A stretch of DNA of 64,000 bases, taken from JABDGV01 sp964577935 (GTDB lineage Bacteria; Chlamydiota; Chlamydiia; Chlamydiales; FEN-1388). The notes beneath the pieces were generated by a model. The model had not been told where the DNA came from. It saw only the letters and a list, made by a program, of their open reading frames with translations, and searched no databases. This document shows positions 43,984 through 53,458 of this stretch, in pieces (the first letter of the stretch is position 1; every line of letters begins with the position of its first letter). The translations under genes and the position numbers were made by a program. The stretch covers positions 13,564 through 77,563 of the forward strand of contig CAZOAJ010000010.1 in assembly GCA_964577935.1 (NCBI GenBank). Reading direction: 5' to 3'.

Positions 43984-45074
43984 AACACACATCTCGACGA
44001 ACAGTTAGACCAAGGCCAAAAAGACATGTAAAGAGCTATACAAAAAGTCTAGCATCTCTTCTCTTTACAGTACTTTTCGGATTATTTTTTTACTTTTTTC
44101 AGCATGCTGAAGTTCACCTGCCTGACCCACATGCAACGGTCACTATTGCATCAACCGATGTCTCAGATAATATAAAATTAACCATCTTGGAAGCCATTAA
44201 GAATGCACGAAAGTCAATTACGATTTTGATCTACTCAATCCACGACCCATCGATTATCTCAGCCCTTAAGTCAAAAGCGGAACAAGGGATAGATGTCCAA
44301 GTACTCTATGATCCTGTTGCCTCCAAAGATGCCGCGCTACATTTGGGACCTAAAATCAAAGCTCTCCCCGTCCGTTCATCAAGAGGTCTTATGCACCTCA
44401 AGCTAATCTCAATTGACTCAGAGCAAGCCTGGATAGGATCATGCAACATGACTACAGACTCACTTGTTCTCCATGGAAACCTGCTTGCAGGCTTTTACTC
44501 AAAAGCAATGGCTCAGGTTATTGAAGAAAAGGCACTTCAATTACAAAAGCTCAAACCAAAAAATGTAGAACCTAAAATCATAACTTCCGAATCGCAAAGC
44601 TATGAGATCTATTTTTCTCCAGAACAGGGATCTATCGCAGAAAAACGTATTCAATCTCTTATAAGTTCAGCTCAAAAAACGATTCGAGTTGCTGCCTATA
44701 CATTTACAAACTTTAAGCTTGCTCAGAGCTTGGTTGATGCAAAATCTCGAGGAGTCGATGTACAGGTTATTTTCGACAAAGAGTCCTCTAAGAATACAAG
44801 TCAAAAGGCATATATTCTGCTCAAACGTGGAAATGTACCCACAGGAACGAGGATTAGGCAAGGCCTTATGCATCACAAGATGGCCATAATAGATGATACC
44901 ACGCTGATTATGGGTTCATCGAATTGGACGAAAGCCGCCTTTACGATCAATGACGAAATTACGTGTATTATCTCACCACTAAATGTATCTCAAGCTACCT
45001 CCATAAAAAAAACCTGGGAGGCAATGTTTGATAATTCTACACTGCGAAACAGTCTAACAGGTTATTCCCTATGA
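43980..45074 (+). CDS. Membrane-anchored phospholipase D-family protein
   Basis: Two HKD catalytic motifs are present: HLKLISIDSEQAWIGSCN and HHKMAIIDDTTLIMGSSN, each HxK(x)4D, so both half-sites of the PLD active centre are intact. Residues ~24-42 form a membrane anchor after a basic start, placing the enzyme on the periplasmic side. Family members include cardiolipin synthases, nucleases (Nuc/PLDc_2 type) and secreted effectors; the length (364 residues) and single anchor fit several. Its start and stop overlap ubiD and dapB (ATGA at both ends), so the genes are translated together. Confidence 0.9.
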   Translation: MKHTSRRTVRPRPKRHVKSYTKSLASLLFTVLFGLFFYFFQHAEVHLPDPHATVTIASTDVSDNIKLTILEAIKNARKSITILIYSIHDPSIISALKSKAEQGIDVQVLYDPVASKDAALHLGPKIKALPVRSSRGLMHLKLISIDSEQAWIGSCNMTTDSLVLHGNLLAGFYSKAMAQVIEEKALQLQKLKPKNVEPKIITSESQSYEIYFSPEQGSIAEKRIQSLISSAQKTIRVAAYTFTNFKLAQSLVDAKSRGVDVQVIFDKESSKNTSQKAYILLKRGNVPTGTRIRQGLMHHKMAIIDDTTLIMGSSNWTKAAFTINDEITCIISPLNVSQATSIKKTWEAMFDNSTLRNSLTGYSL

Positions 45075-45856
45075 AAATAGCTCTTATAGGCTTTGGCAAA
45101 ATGTCACGAGCCATCCTCGACCTTCTCCCATACAACTCCATCGAATGTGCTCATATTTTAACGAGAACACCTCCAAATACAACCTGGGATTACCCCCAAA
45201 TACATGTATGGCATGACATTCATATGTTGCCATGGGATCAAATTGATGCCTGTATCGATTTTAGCTCTCCAATTGGTCTTAAAGAACGTGTAGAAACAAT
45301 ATTACGTCATAAAAAACCTCTTATTATTGGAACTACAGGCTGGGAAAATCAACGAGAAGAAATATTACGGATTGCAGATAAGTGCGGAACTCTTCTTTGG
45401 GGTCCGAATTTTTCCATTAGCGTTGCTCTCCATTCAAAGATTATCGCGTATGCCGCTCATCTCATGTCACGATTCCCAGAATTTGATGTAGGCATCTATG
45501 AAAGACATCACCGGCAAAAGGCTGATCATCCTTCTGGAACCGCTTTGCAGCTTGCAGACATTCTCCTGAAACTAACACCCTCAAAAGAAGAGGTTGTAAG
45601 TAATTTACCCCCTGGAAAATTACAAAATAATCAGATCCATGTGGCCTACTCCCGAATTGGAACACTTCCAGGATATCATGAAGTCCTTTTTGAAAATGAG
45701 ACGGACACTATCACCCTATCTAATCGAACTTCTTCACGATCTACTTTTGCCCAAGGCGCCTTAGAAGCGCTTCTTTGGCTTGAGAACCGAAAGGGTGTAT
45801 TTAATTTTATGGATATGATCGACGAGCGTATTCGTTCAAACCCAGTTACCCACTAA
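45071..45856 (+). CDS. dapB: 4-hydroxy-tetrahydrodipicolinate reductase
   Basis: Second dedicated step to diaminopimelate and lysine: NAD(P)H reduction of the DapA product. GFGKMSRAI is the nucleotide-binding start, FSSPIGLKE and GTTGW follow, and ERHHRQKADHPSGTAL holds the catalytic His and the substrate-binding K.D.PSGTA. Length (261 residues) is normal. It overlaps the PLD gene by four bases and is 13 bases ahead of dapA. Confidence 0.95.
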   Translation: MKIALIGFGKMSRAILDLLPYNSIECAHILTRTPPNTTWDYPQIHVWHDIHMLPWDQIDACIDFSSPIGLKERVETILRHKKPLIIGTTGWENQREEILRIADKCGTLLWGPNFSISVALHSKIIAYAAHLMSRFPEFDVGIYERHHRQKADHPSGTALQLADILLKLTPSKEEVVSNLPPGKLQNNQIHVAYSRIGTLPGYHEVLFENETDTITLSNRTSSRSTFAQGALEALLWLENRKGVFNFMDMIDERIRSNPVTH

Positions 45857-45869
45857 TCGAGAGAATCCT

Positions 45870-46796
45870 ATGATGGCAGCATTTAAACTCAAAGGTGTAT
45901 ATACAGCACTTGTAACCCCATTTACTCCAGATGGAACAGAAATCAACTTTGAGACTCTTCTTTCACTTATACAAAGACAAATTGATGCAAACGTTTCAGG
46001 TATTGTCCTCTTTGGAACAACTGGAGAATCAGCAACACTTACATTTCAAGAGCGGACAGTAATATTAAAACGAGTAGTCGAGTATGCAAAGGGCAAGATT
46101 CAGATAATGGCAGGATGCGGCACATGCTCTACTCAAACAACTCTTGAGCAGGTACGGCAGGCAGAAGAACTGGGAGCCGACGCTCTCCAGCTGCTATCCC
46201 CCTACTATAACAAGCCAACCCAAGAAGGCCTATACACACATTTTAAAGCCGTAAATGACTCAACAAGACTTCCTATATGTCTATATAATATTCCTGGAAG
46301 GACTGCAGTTAATATAGAACCTAGAACTTTTGTTCGACTCGCAAAGCTTGATCGAATTATTGGAACTAAGGAGGCATCTGGCAGCATCCAGCAGATTATG
46401 GATGTACTTGAAGAGACGGCAATGATTCCGAAATTCACAGTTCTTGCAGGTGACGATCTTTTATTCCTACCGCTAGCAGCCGTTGGAGCTCAAGGGGTAA
46501 CATCAGTTGTAAGCAACCTTCTTCCTGCAGCAACCAATCAATTAGTTCAATTAGCACTCAAAGGGCACTATCAGCAAGCGAAAAACATGTTCTTTAAAAT
46601 GAAGCCTTTGATCCAAAGTCTATTCATTGAAACAAACCCTGCTCCAATCAAATATCTATTATCTGCTAAAGGCTATCAAGTTGGCCCTTGCAGAATGCCT
46701 CTTGCCCCTCTCTCTGAGTCAACACGAAATATACTTAACAATCTTGTTCGCACTGCATCAACATTTGAAATTGAACCAGCCTTAGAACTTGTATAA
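45870..46796 (+). CDS. dapA: 4-hydroxy-tetrahydrodipicolinate synthase
   Basis: Condenses pyruvate with aspartate semialdehyde. The TIM-barrel motifs are GVYTALVTPF, GTTGESATL, the proton-relay Tyr in YNIPGRTAVN, and the Schiff-base Lys in GTKEASGS. Length (308 residues) is normal for the family. It follows dapB by 13 bases and precedes dapL by 8 bases. lysC and asd, needed for the earlier steps and found near dapA/dapB in Chlamydia, are not in this stretch. Confidence 0.96.
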   Translation: MMAAFKLKGVYTALVTPFTPDGTEINFETLLSLIQRQIDANVSGIVLFGTTGESATLTFQERTVILKRVVEYAKGKIQIMAGCGTCSTQTTLEQVRQAEELGADALQLLSPYYNKPTQEGLYTHFKAVNDSTRLPICLYNIPGRTAVNIEPRTFVRLAKLDRIIGTKEASGSIQQIMDVLEETAMIPKFTVLAGDDLLFLPLAAVGAQGVTSVVSNLLPAATNQLVQLALKGHYQQAKNMFFKMKPLIQSLFIETNPAPIKYLLSAKGYQVGPCRMPLAPLSESTRNILNNLVRTASTFEIEPALELV

Positions 46797-46804
46797 TTAC
46801 TTGT

Positions 46805-47974
46805 ATGAAACGAAACCCATCTTTTGACCTTGTGGCTCCACGATACCTGTTTCAGGAAGTGGCTCATAGAGTAGATTTATTCATGAGAGAGAATCCAAAT
46901 GCTCAGTTAATTCGACTAGGGATTGGAGATACGACTCAAGCTTTATGCCCTATTATCTCAAAAGCCCTCATCGACGAATCAAAAGCTCTTTCATCACCAG
47001 AAACCTATGTAGGATACGGACCTGAACAAGGCATCGAACCACTACGTAAAATGATTGCTCAGCGTTTCTATCCGCATCTATCTGCAGATGAAGTATTCAT
47101 TTCTGATGGAGCTAAATGCGATATCGCACGCCTGCAAGTACTTTTTGGGTCAGATGCAAAAATCGCAATTCAAGATCCCTCTTATCCCGCCTACGGAGAT
47201 TCTTGTAGACTTATGGGCAAGAATCCAATTCTTGTTCCATGTCAGAAAGATCTTGGGTTTTTCTTTGATCTCAAAGATCTCGAACCATGTAACGTTTTCT
47301 TTTGCTGCTCTCCAAATAACCCAACCGGAACTGTTTTTACCTATAAGCAGGTACAGGATCTTGTTGCTCATGCCAAAAAATTTGGTTACATAATCGTTTT
47401 TGATGCTGCGTATAGCTCCTATATTCAAGGAAATCTTCCTTGTTCAATCTATGAAGTCACGGGAGCTGAAGAAGTAGCTATCGAGATAGGGTCTTTTTCG
47501 AAAATGGCTGGAATGAGCGGTGTTCGACTTGGATGGACAGTCGTTCCACACAAACTTCTCTACAGCAATCAAAAACAGGTACATGCTGACTGGCTCAGAC
47601 TTATTGGGACATTATTTAATGGAGCCTCGATCCTATCTCAAAAAGCAGGCATCGCTGCATTAACTGATGAAGGACAACAGCAAATTGATTCACAAATTCA
47701 CGCCTATTTGAGAAACACGCACAAACTTAAAAATGCATTATTGAGAGCAGGTTTTTCAGTTTTTGGAGGAGATCATGCTCCCTATATATGGGCTCAATCC
47801 GAACGTTTTTCATCATCCTGGCAGGCATTTGACTATTTCCTAAACCATTATCGCATCATCACCACCCCTGGAATCGGTTTTGGACCTGCAGGTGAAGGAT
47901 ATGTGAGAATTAGCGGCTTTGCTCAGGACGCGAATATCATAGAGGCTTGTGAACGACTAGCTCACAGTCAATAA
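46805..47974 (+). CDS. dapL: LL-diaminopimelate aminotransferase
   Basis: A PLP enzyme that makes LL-diaminopimelate directly from tetrahydrodipicolinate, the shortcut known from plants and Chlamydia (CT390). The fold-type I motifs are FISDGAKCD, CSPNNPTGT, FDAAYSSYI and the PLP Lys in GSFSKMAGMSGVRLGW. Length (389 residues) is right. DapL rather than the succinylase branch explains why few lysine genes are needed to supply meso-DAP for peptidoglycan. It is the last biosynthetic gene of the ubiD-PLD-dapB-dapA-dapL series. Confidence 0.94.
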   Translation: MKRNPSFDLVAPRYLFQEVAHRVDLFMRENPNAQLIRLGIGDTTQALCPIISKALIDESKALSSPETYVGYGPEQGIEPLRKMIAQRFYPHLSADEVFISDGAKCDIARLQVLFGSDAKIAIQDPSYPAYGDSCRLMGKNPILVPCQKDLGFFFDLKDLEPCNVFFCCSPNNPTGTVFTYKQVQDLVAHAKKFGYIIVFDAAYSSYIQGNLPCSIYEVTGAEEVAIEIGSFSKMAGMSGVRLGWTVVPHKLLYSNQKQVHADWLRLIGTLFNGASILSQKAGIAALTDEGQQQIDSQIHAYLRNTHKLKNALLRAGFSVFGGDHAPYIWAQSERFSSSWQAFDYFLNHYRIITTPGIGFGPAGEGYVRISGFAQDANIIEACERLAHSQ

Positions 47975-47983
47975 AGGAACCAT

Positions 47984-48943
47984 ATGAATACGATCAAAAT
48001 GATTTTTCCGGGAAACATGAATTCTCATCAAGCTCATGAAGTATTTCCCGATGAAACACTTGATGTATCTAAAAGTTTTAGAGCAATTTCCTCAGATTTA
48101 CTACAGCACATTTTTTCCTTTTTTTCTTCGGAGGAAAAAGAGACATTAGTCCAGGTCAACAAATTTTGGACCCAAACCATTGTTGATCAAACAAAATCAG
48201 AAATGCGATCTTCACTCACTCATATGGTCTCATGTCTACTCACACATTTGCCATCAAAAGATATTTTGAGATGTGATTTCTTTTCATATCCAATTAATAG
48301 GGCCTTCGAAGCCTGTCAACATTTTCAGGCCCTCAAGCTCGAAATGAAGCAGTGGAACAAGATAATCATCTCAAAACTCGGCTTGTTGAAATGGGTAGAT
48401 ATATGCAGACTTAATAATAAACTACCTGGAGTTATCTCTTTACCCTTCTGTGGAAACCTGATCGAAGATGCCGAAATAGAATGTCTTCATCAAGAAGCTG
48501 ATGCTTATTCTGCACCATATAAGAAAGAAATATTCTCTATCTGGAAAGAAAGTTATTTTCATCTATCTCTTGTGACCGGACGGCTCAAGATGATGCTCTA
48601 TTTGAACAGAAGCTCTCTTCAATTCTTTCTGGAAGAAGAAGGGAGTCAACTGCTCCCAATATTTCTTCATGCCACAAACCAATTTGACAAACTTCTTGAA
48701 GCTTCAAGCTCTTTAGATCCTTTTGAAAAACTTGTTGTTAAAAATTTTGTTGAGTCCAAAAAAAATCAAGCAAGCCTGATTCACTTACCTCATAACATCA
48801 TTGATCAACTCTCAATGAGCATTCAGAAGATTATGGAACCCGTTGAAGACGATGATCTAAAAAAAATGTTACTGAGTGATGCAAATGCTCAAATTCAAAT
48901 TGCTCGAAAAAATCTACACCAAGAGACCCAAGAAATCGCGTAA
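47984..48943 (+). CDS. F-box-like protein, first of a tandem pair
   Basis: A 319-residue protein beginning 9 bases after dapL, with AAGGA before its ATG. Residues ~35-65 (ISSDLLQHIFSFFSSEE, then VQVNKFW) match the F-box helical pattern. The remainder is helical, with the segments WNKIIISKLGLL, SLPFCGNLIEDAEIE and LFLHATNQFDKLL-type pieces shared with the next gene. No signal peptide or membrane span. F-box proteins recruit substrates to host SCF ubiquitin ligases, and effectors of this kind occur in amoeba-associated chlamydiae; function here is inferred. Its placement at the end of a housekeeping operon is odd. Confidence 0.8.
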   Translation: MNTIKMIFPGNMNSHQAHEVFPDETLDVSKSFRAISSDLLQHIFSFFSSEEKETLVQVNKFWTQTIVDQTKSEMRSSLTHMVSCLLTHLPSKDILRCDFFSYPINRAFEACQHFQALKLEMKQWNKIIISKLGLLKWVDICRLNNKLPGVISLPFCGNLIEDAEIECLHQEADAYSAPYKKEIFSIWKESYFHLSLVTGRLKMMLYLNRSSLQFFLEEEGSQLLPIFLHATNQFDKLLEASSSLDPFEKLVVKNFVESKKNQASLIHLPHNIIDQLSMSIQKIMEPVEDDDLKKMLLSDANAQIQIARKNLHQETQEIA

Positions 48944-48998
48944 AACGCCTTTAGAATATTTCCATAAAATATTTTTAGATTTCAGTAACTGCGAATTA

Positions 48999-49991
48999 AT
49001 GAACGAGATTTATATGCAAACGAATTACCTCAATTCACCTTCACAATTTGAAATCACTCAGCTCGATGCATTATCTGATACCATTGAACCTCAACCAGTT
49101 GAAGGTTCCACACCACTCCAATCGCTTCCATCTGAGATATTTGAGCTTGTTTTCTCGTTTACCTCCTCACATGATAAAGAGACTTTAGTTCAGGTAAACA
49201 AGTTTTGGGCTAAATCTGTAGTTGACCAAACAAAAGTAGAATTACGAAATTCTCTACAGAAAGCAACTGCACTGCTAGTCACTCACTTGCCCATGGAATG
49301 TAACGTCAAGGCGTCACTTATTCACCTCTCACTTCATACTGCATTCGAACTATGCAAGAATTTGAATGACCTCAAGATTGATATGAGACGCTGGAACAAG
49401 ACAATTATAACCAAACTAAGCGCCTTGGCCTTGGTAGATATATTCAAACTTAAAAACACATTACCTAAAGAAATCTCTCTGCCCTTTTGCAATGATTTAA
49501 TTGAAGATGCCGAGATAAAATCACTCGAACACAATTTAGGTAATTACTCAGCACCATATTATGGGCCATTATTCTCCGACTGGAAAGAGGATTATTTCAA
49601 TATGGCTATAGCCACTGGTCGATATAAAATGATGCTTTATTTGAAACAAGATTCTATTCAATCCCCGATACGAATGACTCAAAACCAACCGCTCCCCCTG
49701 TTTCTACGTGCAACAAACCAGTTTGACAAACTCCTCCGCGCTTCAAATTCTTTACCCTCCGTTGAAAAAGAAATTGTTAAAACTTTTGCTAATATACAAA
49801 GGGATCAAGTTGATCCAGCCCTACTTCCGTATGATACAATCGATCAATTATCGCTCCAAAGCCAGGAGATCGTAGCAAGCCTTGATGGAGATGACCTAAA
49901 AGAAATTTTAACAAAAGATGTAGAAGCTCAAATTGAACTCGCTCGATTGGAATTTGCTCGAATAAGCCTATGTCCAGATGTCAAAAAATGA
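48999..49991 (+). CDS. F-box-like protein, second of a tandem pair
   Basis: A close paralogue of the preceding protein: both share VQVNKFW, WNKTIITKL/WNKIIISKL, ISLPFC.(N/D)LIEDAEI, YSAPY and ATNQFDKLL.AS in the same order. Residues ~42-70 (LQSLPSEIFELVFSF) are a clear F-box-like start. I place the start at the ATG 48999 (331 residues) because the frame upstream overlaps the previous gene and has no counterpart in the paralogue; 49014 is also possible. No strong ribosome-binding site is seen. It is probably transcribed with the first copy. The two arose by a local duplication. Confidence 0.8.
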   Translation: MNEIYMQTNYLNSPSQFEITQLDALSDTIEPQPVEGSTPLQSLPSEIFELVFSFTSSHDKETLVQVNKFWAKSVVDQTKVELRNSLQKATALLVTHLPMECNVKASLIHLSLHTAFELCKNLNDLKIDMRRWNKTIITKLSALALVDIFKLKNTLPKEISLPFCNDLIEDAEIKSLEHNLGNYSAPYYGPLFSDWKEDYFNMAIATGRYKMMLYLKQDSIQSPIRMTQNQPLPLFLRATNQFDKLLRASNSLPSVEKEIVKTFANIQRDQVDPALLPYDTIDQLSLQSQEIVASLDGDDLKEILTKDVEAQIELARLEFARISLCPDVKK

Positions 49992-50101
49992 TCCTATAAC
50001 GACAGCTTGAGTGTTAGCTGGGTTGAGTGGAAAGGCGACTTTCATTTCACACGTAAATGCATCTGATGTGACCGCATCTTCTCTATCAGGCAAAGGTGTA
50101 G

Positions 50102-50938
50102 TCACATCATGACATCTACCTCATCAAAAAAACGTTTTGGATCATCTTCAAGAAGATCGCATGCTGCAGGCAGGACAATTGAATTTAGGTTTGGCATGAT
50201 CCATTTCTGTGCCGGGTGATGGCTATGTCCCGAAAGAACAAGTCCTGTGATATCAGGAGCTTTGCTAAAAAAATCTCCTAGAAGATCGCCTAATTTTTTT
50301 GAAACAAAGTGCGGCGCCCACATATCATGGGCAATATTGCCTTCCCAAAGACATACCTCACGGAAAGCAGGGACATGGCTTACTATGATCAGTTTCTTAT
50401 ACGCTTTAGATCGAGCATGATTCAATTGCCTTAAAATCGCCTCTACTGCCTCATCTGAGAGCTCATTTATTCTATCAAAATACTCCTCCCGATTAAGTCC
50501 TTTTAAATCACGAATTTCAAAAGAATCTCTAAGGATTACTGTCGATGCAAAGAAATCCCCTTCTAAGCCATCAGCCCAACCATCATGACCTATAAGAGAA
50601 GATGTAGCTGAAATCTCGAGCGGCAATTGTCGTTGAGATAAGTAGCCTTCAGAAAATAACCGATGGAGCTCATAACGCCGGGCATCGACATATCGGCCAT
50701 AAAAATCGTGGTTTCCAAGGACAAAGTATACCGGACGCCTCGTCTCTTCTTCGATGAGATGAAGAAATCTGACTGTGTGTTCCCCATCTGAAACGTCGCC
50801 CAGAATAATAATTGCTGAAATTTGCCTCTTGCTCACCTCGCGCAATATGGGCAAAAGCAGATCCCATCTATCATTATCTAGGTGGAGATCGGATAGGCAA
50901 AAAAAGGTTAGGCCCGATAGGGTACAGTTCAATAACAT
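50102..50938 (-). CDS. Calcineurin-like metallophosphoesterase
   Basis: A two-metal phosphoesterase of 278 residues. All five blocks are visible: SDLHLD (DxH), ILGDVSDG (GD), VLGNHDFYG (GNHD), VSHVPAF (H) and LSGHSHHPA (GHxH). No signal peptide is evident, so it is likely cytoplasmic. Substrates of this family range from cyclic nucleotides to UDP-diacylglucosamine and cannot be told. It is divergent from the small membrane protein at 50956, with only 17 bases between the start codons. Confidence 0.9.
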   Translation of the reverse strand: MLLNCTLSGLTFFCLSDLHLDNDRWDLLLPILREVSKRQISAIIILGDVSDGEHTVRFLHLIEEETRRPVYFVLGNHDFYGRYVDARRYELHRLFSEGYLSQRQLPLEISATSSLIGHDGWADGLEGDFFASTVILRDSFEIRDLKGLNREEYFDRINELSDEAVEAILRQLNHARSKAYKKLIIVSHVPAFREVCLWEGNIAHDMWAPHFVSKKLGDLLGDFFSKAPDITGLVLSGHSHHPAQKWIMPNLNSIVLPAACDLLEDDPKRFFDEVDVMM

Positions 50939-50955
50939 ACAACGCAGATCCCATC

Positions 50956-51387
50956 ATGATTACTTTCAATACTATCCCTTTCTTCGGACAAAATGAATTA
51001 GAAACTGAAGTTAGCTCTTTACACAACTACGAAGATCGAATCTTTTATTCGCTTTTACGCGGATCTACCTTAGTTACCCTTATTGCAGGCTCTATACACG
51101 CTCTATTTGAAAAAATAATCACGACCTCTATTTGCACTTTATCTCTTTCTTATGCAACAGCTTTGATTGCACGAAAAGTCATCGAAAGGTACGCTTTTTT
51201 GACATATTTTGACCATATTGCAGCATTTCTAGAGAGAAAGGCGCCCTGGCTTACACAGGCTCTATTCATAGTAGCCATTGCCTCATCCCTGTTCTCGATT
51301 GAGCTGTCGATTGCTCTCTCGATTGGATGTGGCCTGTATGCCGGATTTGGCTGGAGATTGCGTATGGAACGTATAAATACCATGTGA
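50956..51387 (+). CDS. Small membrane protein of unknown function
   Basis: A 143-residue protein from the ATG at 50956; the frame is open further upstream but overlaps the start of the phosphoesterase gene. Three or so hydrophobic segments are visible: around STLVTLIAGSIHALF, ITTSICTLSLSYATALIA and ALFIVAIASSLFSIELSIAL. The N-terminal 25 residues are soluble. I do not recognise the family. A 20-base gap separates it from the MarC gene that follows, so they may form an operon. Confidence 0.65.
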   Translation: MITFNTIPFFGQNELETEVSSLHNYEDRIFYSLLRGSTLVTLIAGSIHALFEKIITTSICTLSLSYATALIARKVIERYAFLTYFDHIAAFLERKAPWLTQALFIVAIASSLFSIELSIALSIGCGLYAGFGWRLRMERINTM

Positions 51388-51407
51388 GACTGGAAGCAAA
51401 TAGTATT

Positions 51408-52001
51408 ATGTCCATTTTTTCTATTGCATTGACAATGTTCTTGGTGGCAAACCCAATTGGGAACACCCCTGCATTTGTCTCCCTTGTCAAAGAATATGAC
51501 TTTGAACGGCAAAAGAAGATTCTCTTTCGAGAGTCTCTATTTTCTTTTCTGATAGCTCTATTCTATCTTTTTTTAGGGGAACCATTTTTGGCGACAATAG
51601 GCATCCAGCCCTATGCTGTTAGCCTAAGCGGAGGTATACTCCTCTTTTTAGTGGCCTTAGGAATGATATTTCCTAAAAATTCAGGTGATGGATCGGGAGT
51701 AAAACCTCAGGAACCATTTATAGTTCCTATAGCTACCCCTTTGATTTCTGGGGGCGGAGTCTTCACCACAGTGATGATTTATGCCCGTCTTGAGCAAAAC
51801 TACTCGAAGATGGTCGTCGCCATGACAATAGCTTGGCTATTTGTTACCCTTGTTGTTGTTTCAGCAGCATACCTACAGAAAATTTTAGGGCGACGTGGAC
51901 TACTGGCCATGGAGCAGCTTATGGGCATGATACTTACCATGATCTCCATGGGTATCATCGTCAACGGCGTTTCGATGTTTGTTCAAGCTTGTGCCTCATA
52001 A
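51408..52001 (+). CDS. MarC-family membrane protein, copy 1
   Basis: A 197-residue inner-membrane protein of the MarC/UPF0056 family with about six spans. NPIGNTPAF near the start is the family signature (NP.G..P.f), followed by GGILLFLVALGMI and PLISGGGVFTTVM in the conserved middle and end. I chose the ATG at 51408 because it places the first span at the normal position; the frame is open upstream. The function of MarC proteins is unknown despite the name. It is followed after ten bases by a paralogue. Confidence 0.88.
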   Translation: MSIFSIALTMFLVANPIGNTPAFVSLVKEYDFERQKKILFRESLFSFLIALFYLFLGEPFLATIGIQPYAVSLSGGILLFLVALGMIFPKNSGDGSGVKPQEPFIVPIATPLISGGGVFTTVMIYARLEQNYSKMVVAMTIAWLFVTLVVVSAAYLQKILGRRGLLAMEQLMGMILTMISMGIIVNGVSMFVQACAS

Positions 52002-52011
52002 AGGAGTAATA

Positions 52012-52599
52012 ATGAGCCTACTTACTTTAACTTTGACACTCTTTCTGATCATGGATCCTCTTGGGAATATGCATCATTTTCTCAACCACGTGGAAGGCAT
52101 TAAGACTTCTCGACAAAGATTCATTATTGTTCGTGAAATGCTTTTTGCGCTCCTTGCAATGATCTTCTTTAGCGTTCTTGGAGAATCTATCTTCAATCTG
52201 CTTTCTTTGAATGAAACGACTGTTTACGTAGCCTCGGGTATTATTCTTCTTTTGACAGCCTTAAAAATTTTATTTTCAGAAGAAGATCGCTTCCCACGTA
52301 AAAGTAATGAAGAGCCCTATCTTGTCCCCTTGGCAATTCCTATCATAGCGGGACCCGCGCTTCTTGCAACAATAATGCTTTTTGCACAAACAGAGCCGAG
52401 CGTTGTCAAGATGCTCATAGCAATTTTTATTGCTTGGGGAGCCTCTTCAGCCATCCTTATTTCGTCGAAACATATATTAAAACTTCTTGGCAAAGGCGGC
52501 CTTACTGCTTGTGAGCGCCTCATGGCCATGGTACTTGTTCTGATTTCTATTCAGAGAATCGCTGAGGGTGTGCTTATCTTTATAGGGCAATATAAGTAA
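52012..52599 (+). CDS. MarC-family membrane protein, copy 2
   Basis: A 195-residue paralogue of the preceding gene with the same layout: DPLGNMHHF replaces the N-terminal signature, then ASGIILLLTALKIL and VPLAIPIIAGPALLATIM. The ATG at 52012 follows GGAG. Chlamydia trachomatis has a member of this family (CT852). The tandem pair is diverged enough to be old, and the two could work as a hetero-oligomer, which is speculation. Confidence 0.88.
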   Translation: MSLLTLTLTLFLIMDPLGNMHHFLNHVEGIKTSRQRFIIVREMLFALLAMIFFSVLGESIFNLLSLNETTVYVASGIILLLTALKILFSEEDRFPRKSNEEPYLVPLAIPIIAGPALLATIMLFAQTEPSVVKMLIAIFIAWGASSAILISSKHILKLLGKGGLTACERLMAMVLVLISIQRIAEGVLIFIGQYK

Positions 52600-52647
52600 A
52601 AAACTACGGCATCTTAAGGTTATGTATTTGTTTAAAGTGCTCATGGC

Positions 52648-53454
52648 ATGAAAAACTATATCGCACAAGTAGCCTATGACGGGACAAACTACCTGGGATG
52701 GCAAAAGACACAGGAAGGACCTTCAATCGAAGAAGAGATCGAAAAGGTCCTCTCTCTCATTTTTCAGCATCCTATTTCCCTCCAGGCAGCATCTAGAACT
52801 GATCGAGGAGTTCATGCCGAGGGGCAGATAATTAATTGGCTATCTGAAAAGACCTTCGATCCTCCAAAATTACTTGCAAGCCTCAATAAGCTCCTCCCAT
52901 CCGATATCCAAATCTTAGGAATCACCAATTCGATCGACAATACCTTTCACCCAACGCTCGATACCTCAGGAAAAGAATACCTCTATAGAATTTCTACAGG
53001 GCCCATTCAACTCCCAAGATACCGATGGACACATTGGCATGTCCCCTCTCCCCTTGATAGAGGTAAAATTGAGTCTGCATTTCAATATCTCGTAGGAAAG
53101 CATGATTTTAAAAGCTTTTGTAATTCGAGAAAAAACATGAAGTATGAATCTACCGTTCGAAACCTGTCATCGATTTCTTTAAGCCAAATGCCCCATGAAA
53201 TTGTTCTTTCAATTCAAGGAGATCATTTTCTCTACAAGATGGCCAGAAATATTGTAGGAACCTTGGTTTATATAGGACTTGGAAAGCTTGATCTACAGGC
53301 AATACCCGATAGCTATGAAAGCAAGTCTCGGCCCTTATTAGGAATAACAGCACCTGCACATGGCCTTTGCTTGAAAGAAATCTTCTACGAAAAATGGCCG
53401 CAGTTGTACAAATGTCTAAAGACTCAAGACCGAGTCATATCAGAAGAGTGTTAG
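52648..53454 (+). CDS. truA: tRNA pseudouridine synthase A
   Basis: Makes pseudouridine at positions 38-40 of the tRNA anticodon stem. The opening YDGTNYLGWQ, the catalytic Asp in SRTDRGVHAEGQ, and FLYKMARNIVGTLVYIG are all typical. Length (268 residues) is normal. It starts 48 bases after the second MarC gene and is followed 4 bases later by the secreted protein gene. Chlamydial counterpart: CT463. Confidence 0.96.
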   Translation: MKNYIAQVAYDGTNYLGWQKTQEGPSIEEEIEKVLSLIFQHPISLQAASRTDRGVHAEGQIINWLSEKTFDPPKLLASLNKLLPSDIQILGITNSIDNTFHPTLDTSGKEYLYRISTGPIQLPRYRWTHWHVPSPLDRGKIESAFQYLVGKHDFKSFCNSRKNMKYESTVRNLSSISLSQMPHEIVLSIQGDHFLYKMARNIVGTLVYIGLGKLDLQAIPDSYESKSRPLLGITAPAHGLCLKEIFYEKWPQLYKCLKTQDRVISEEC

Positions 53455-53458
53455 ATAT

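Noticed and set aside
50812..50955. Longer N-terminus for the small membrane protein
   Set aside because: It would be antisense to the phosphoesterase N-terminus and has no protein-like character.
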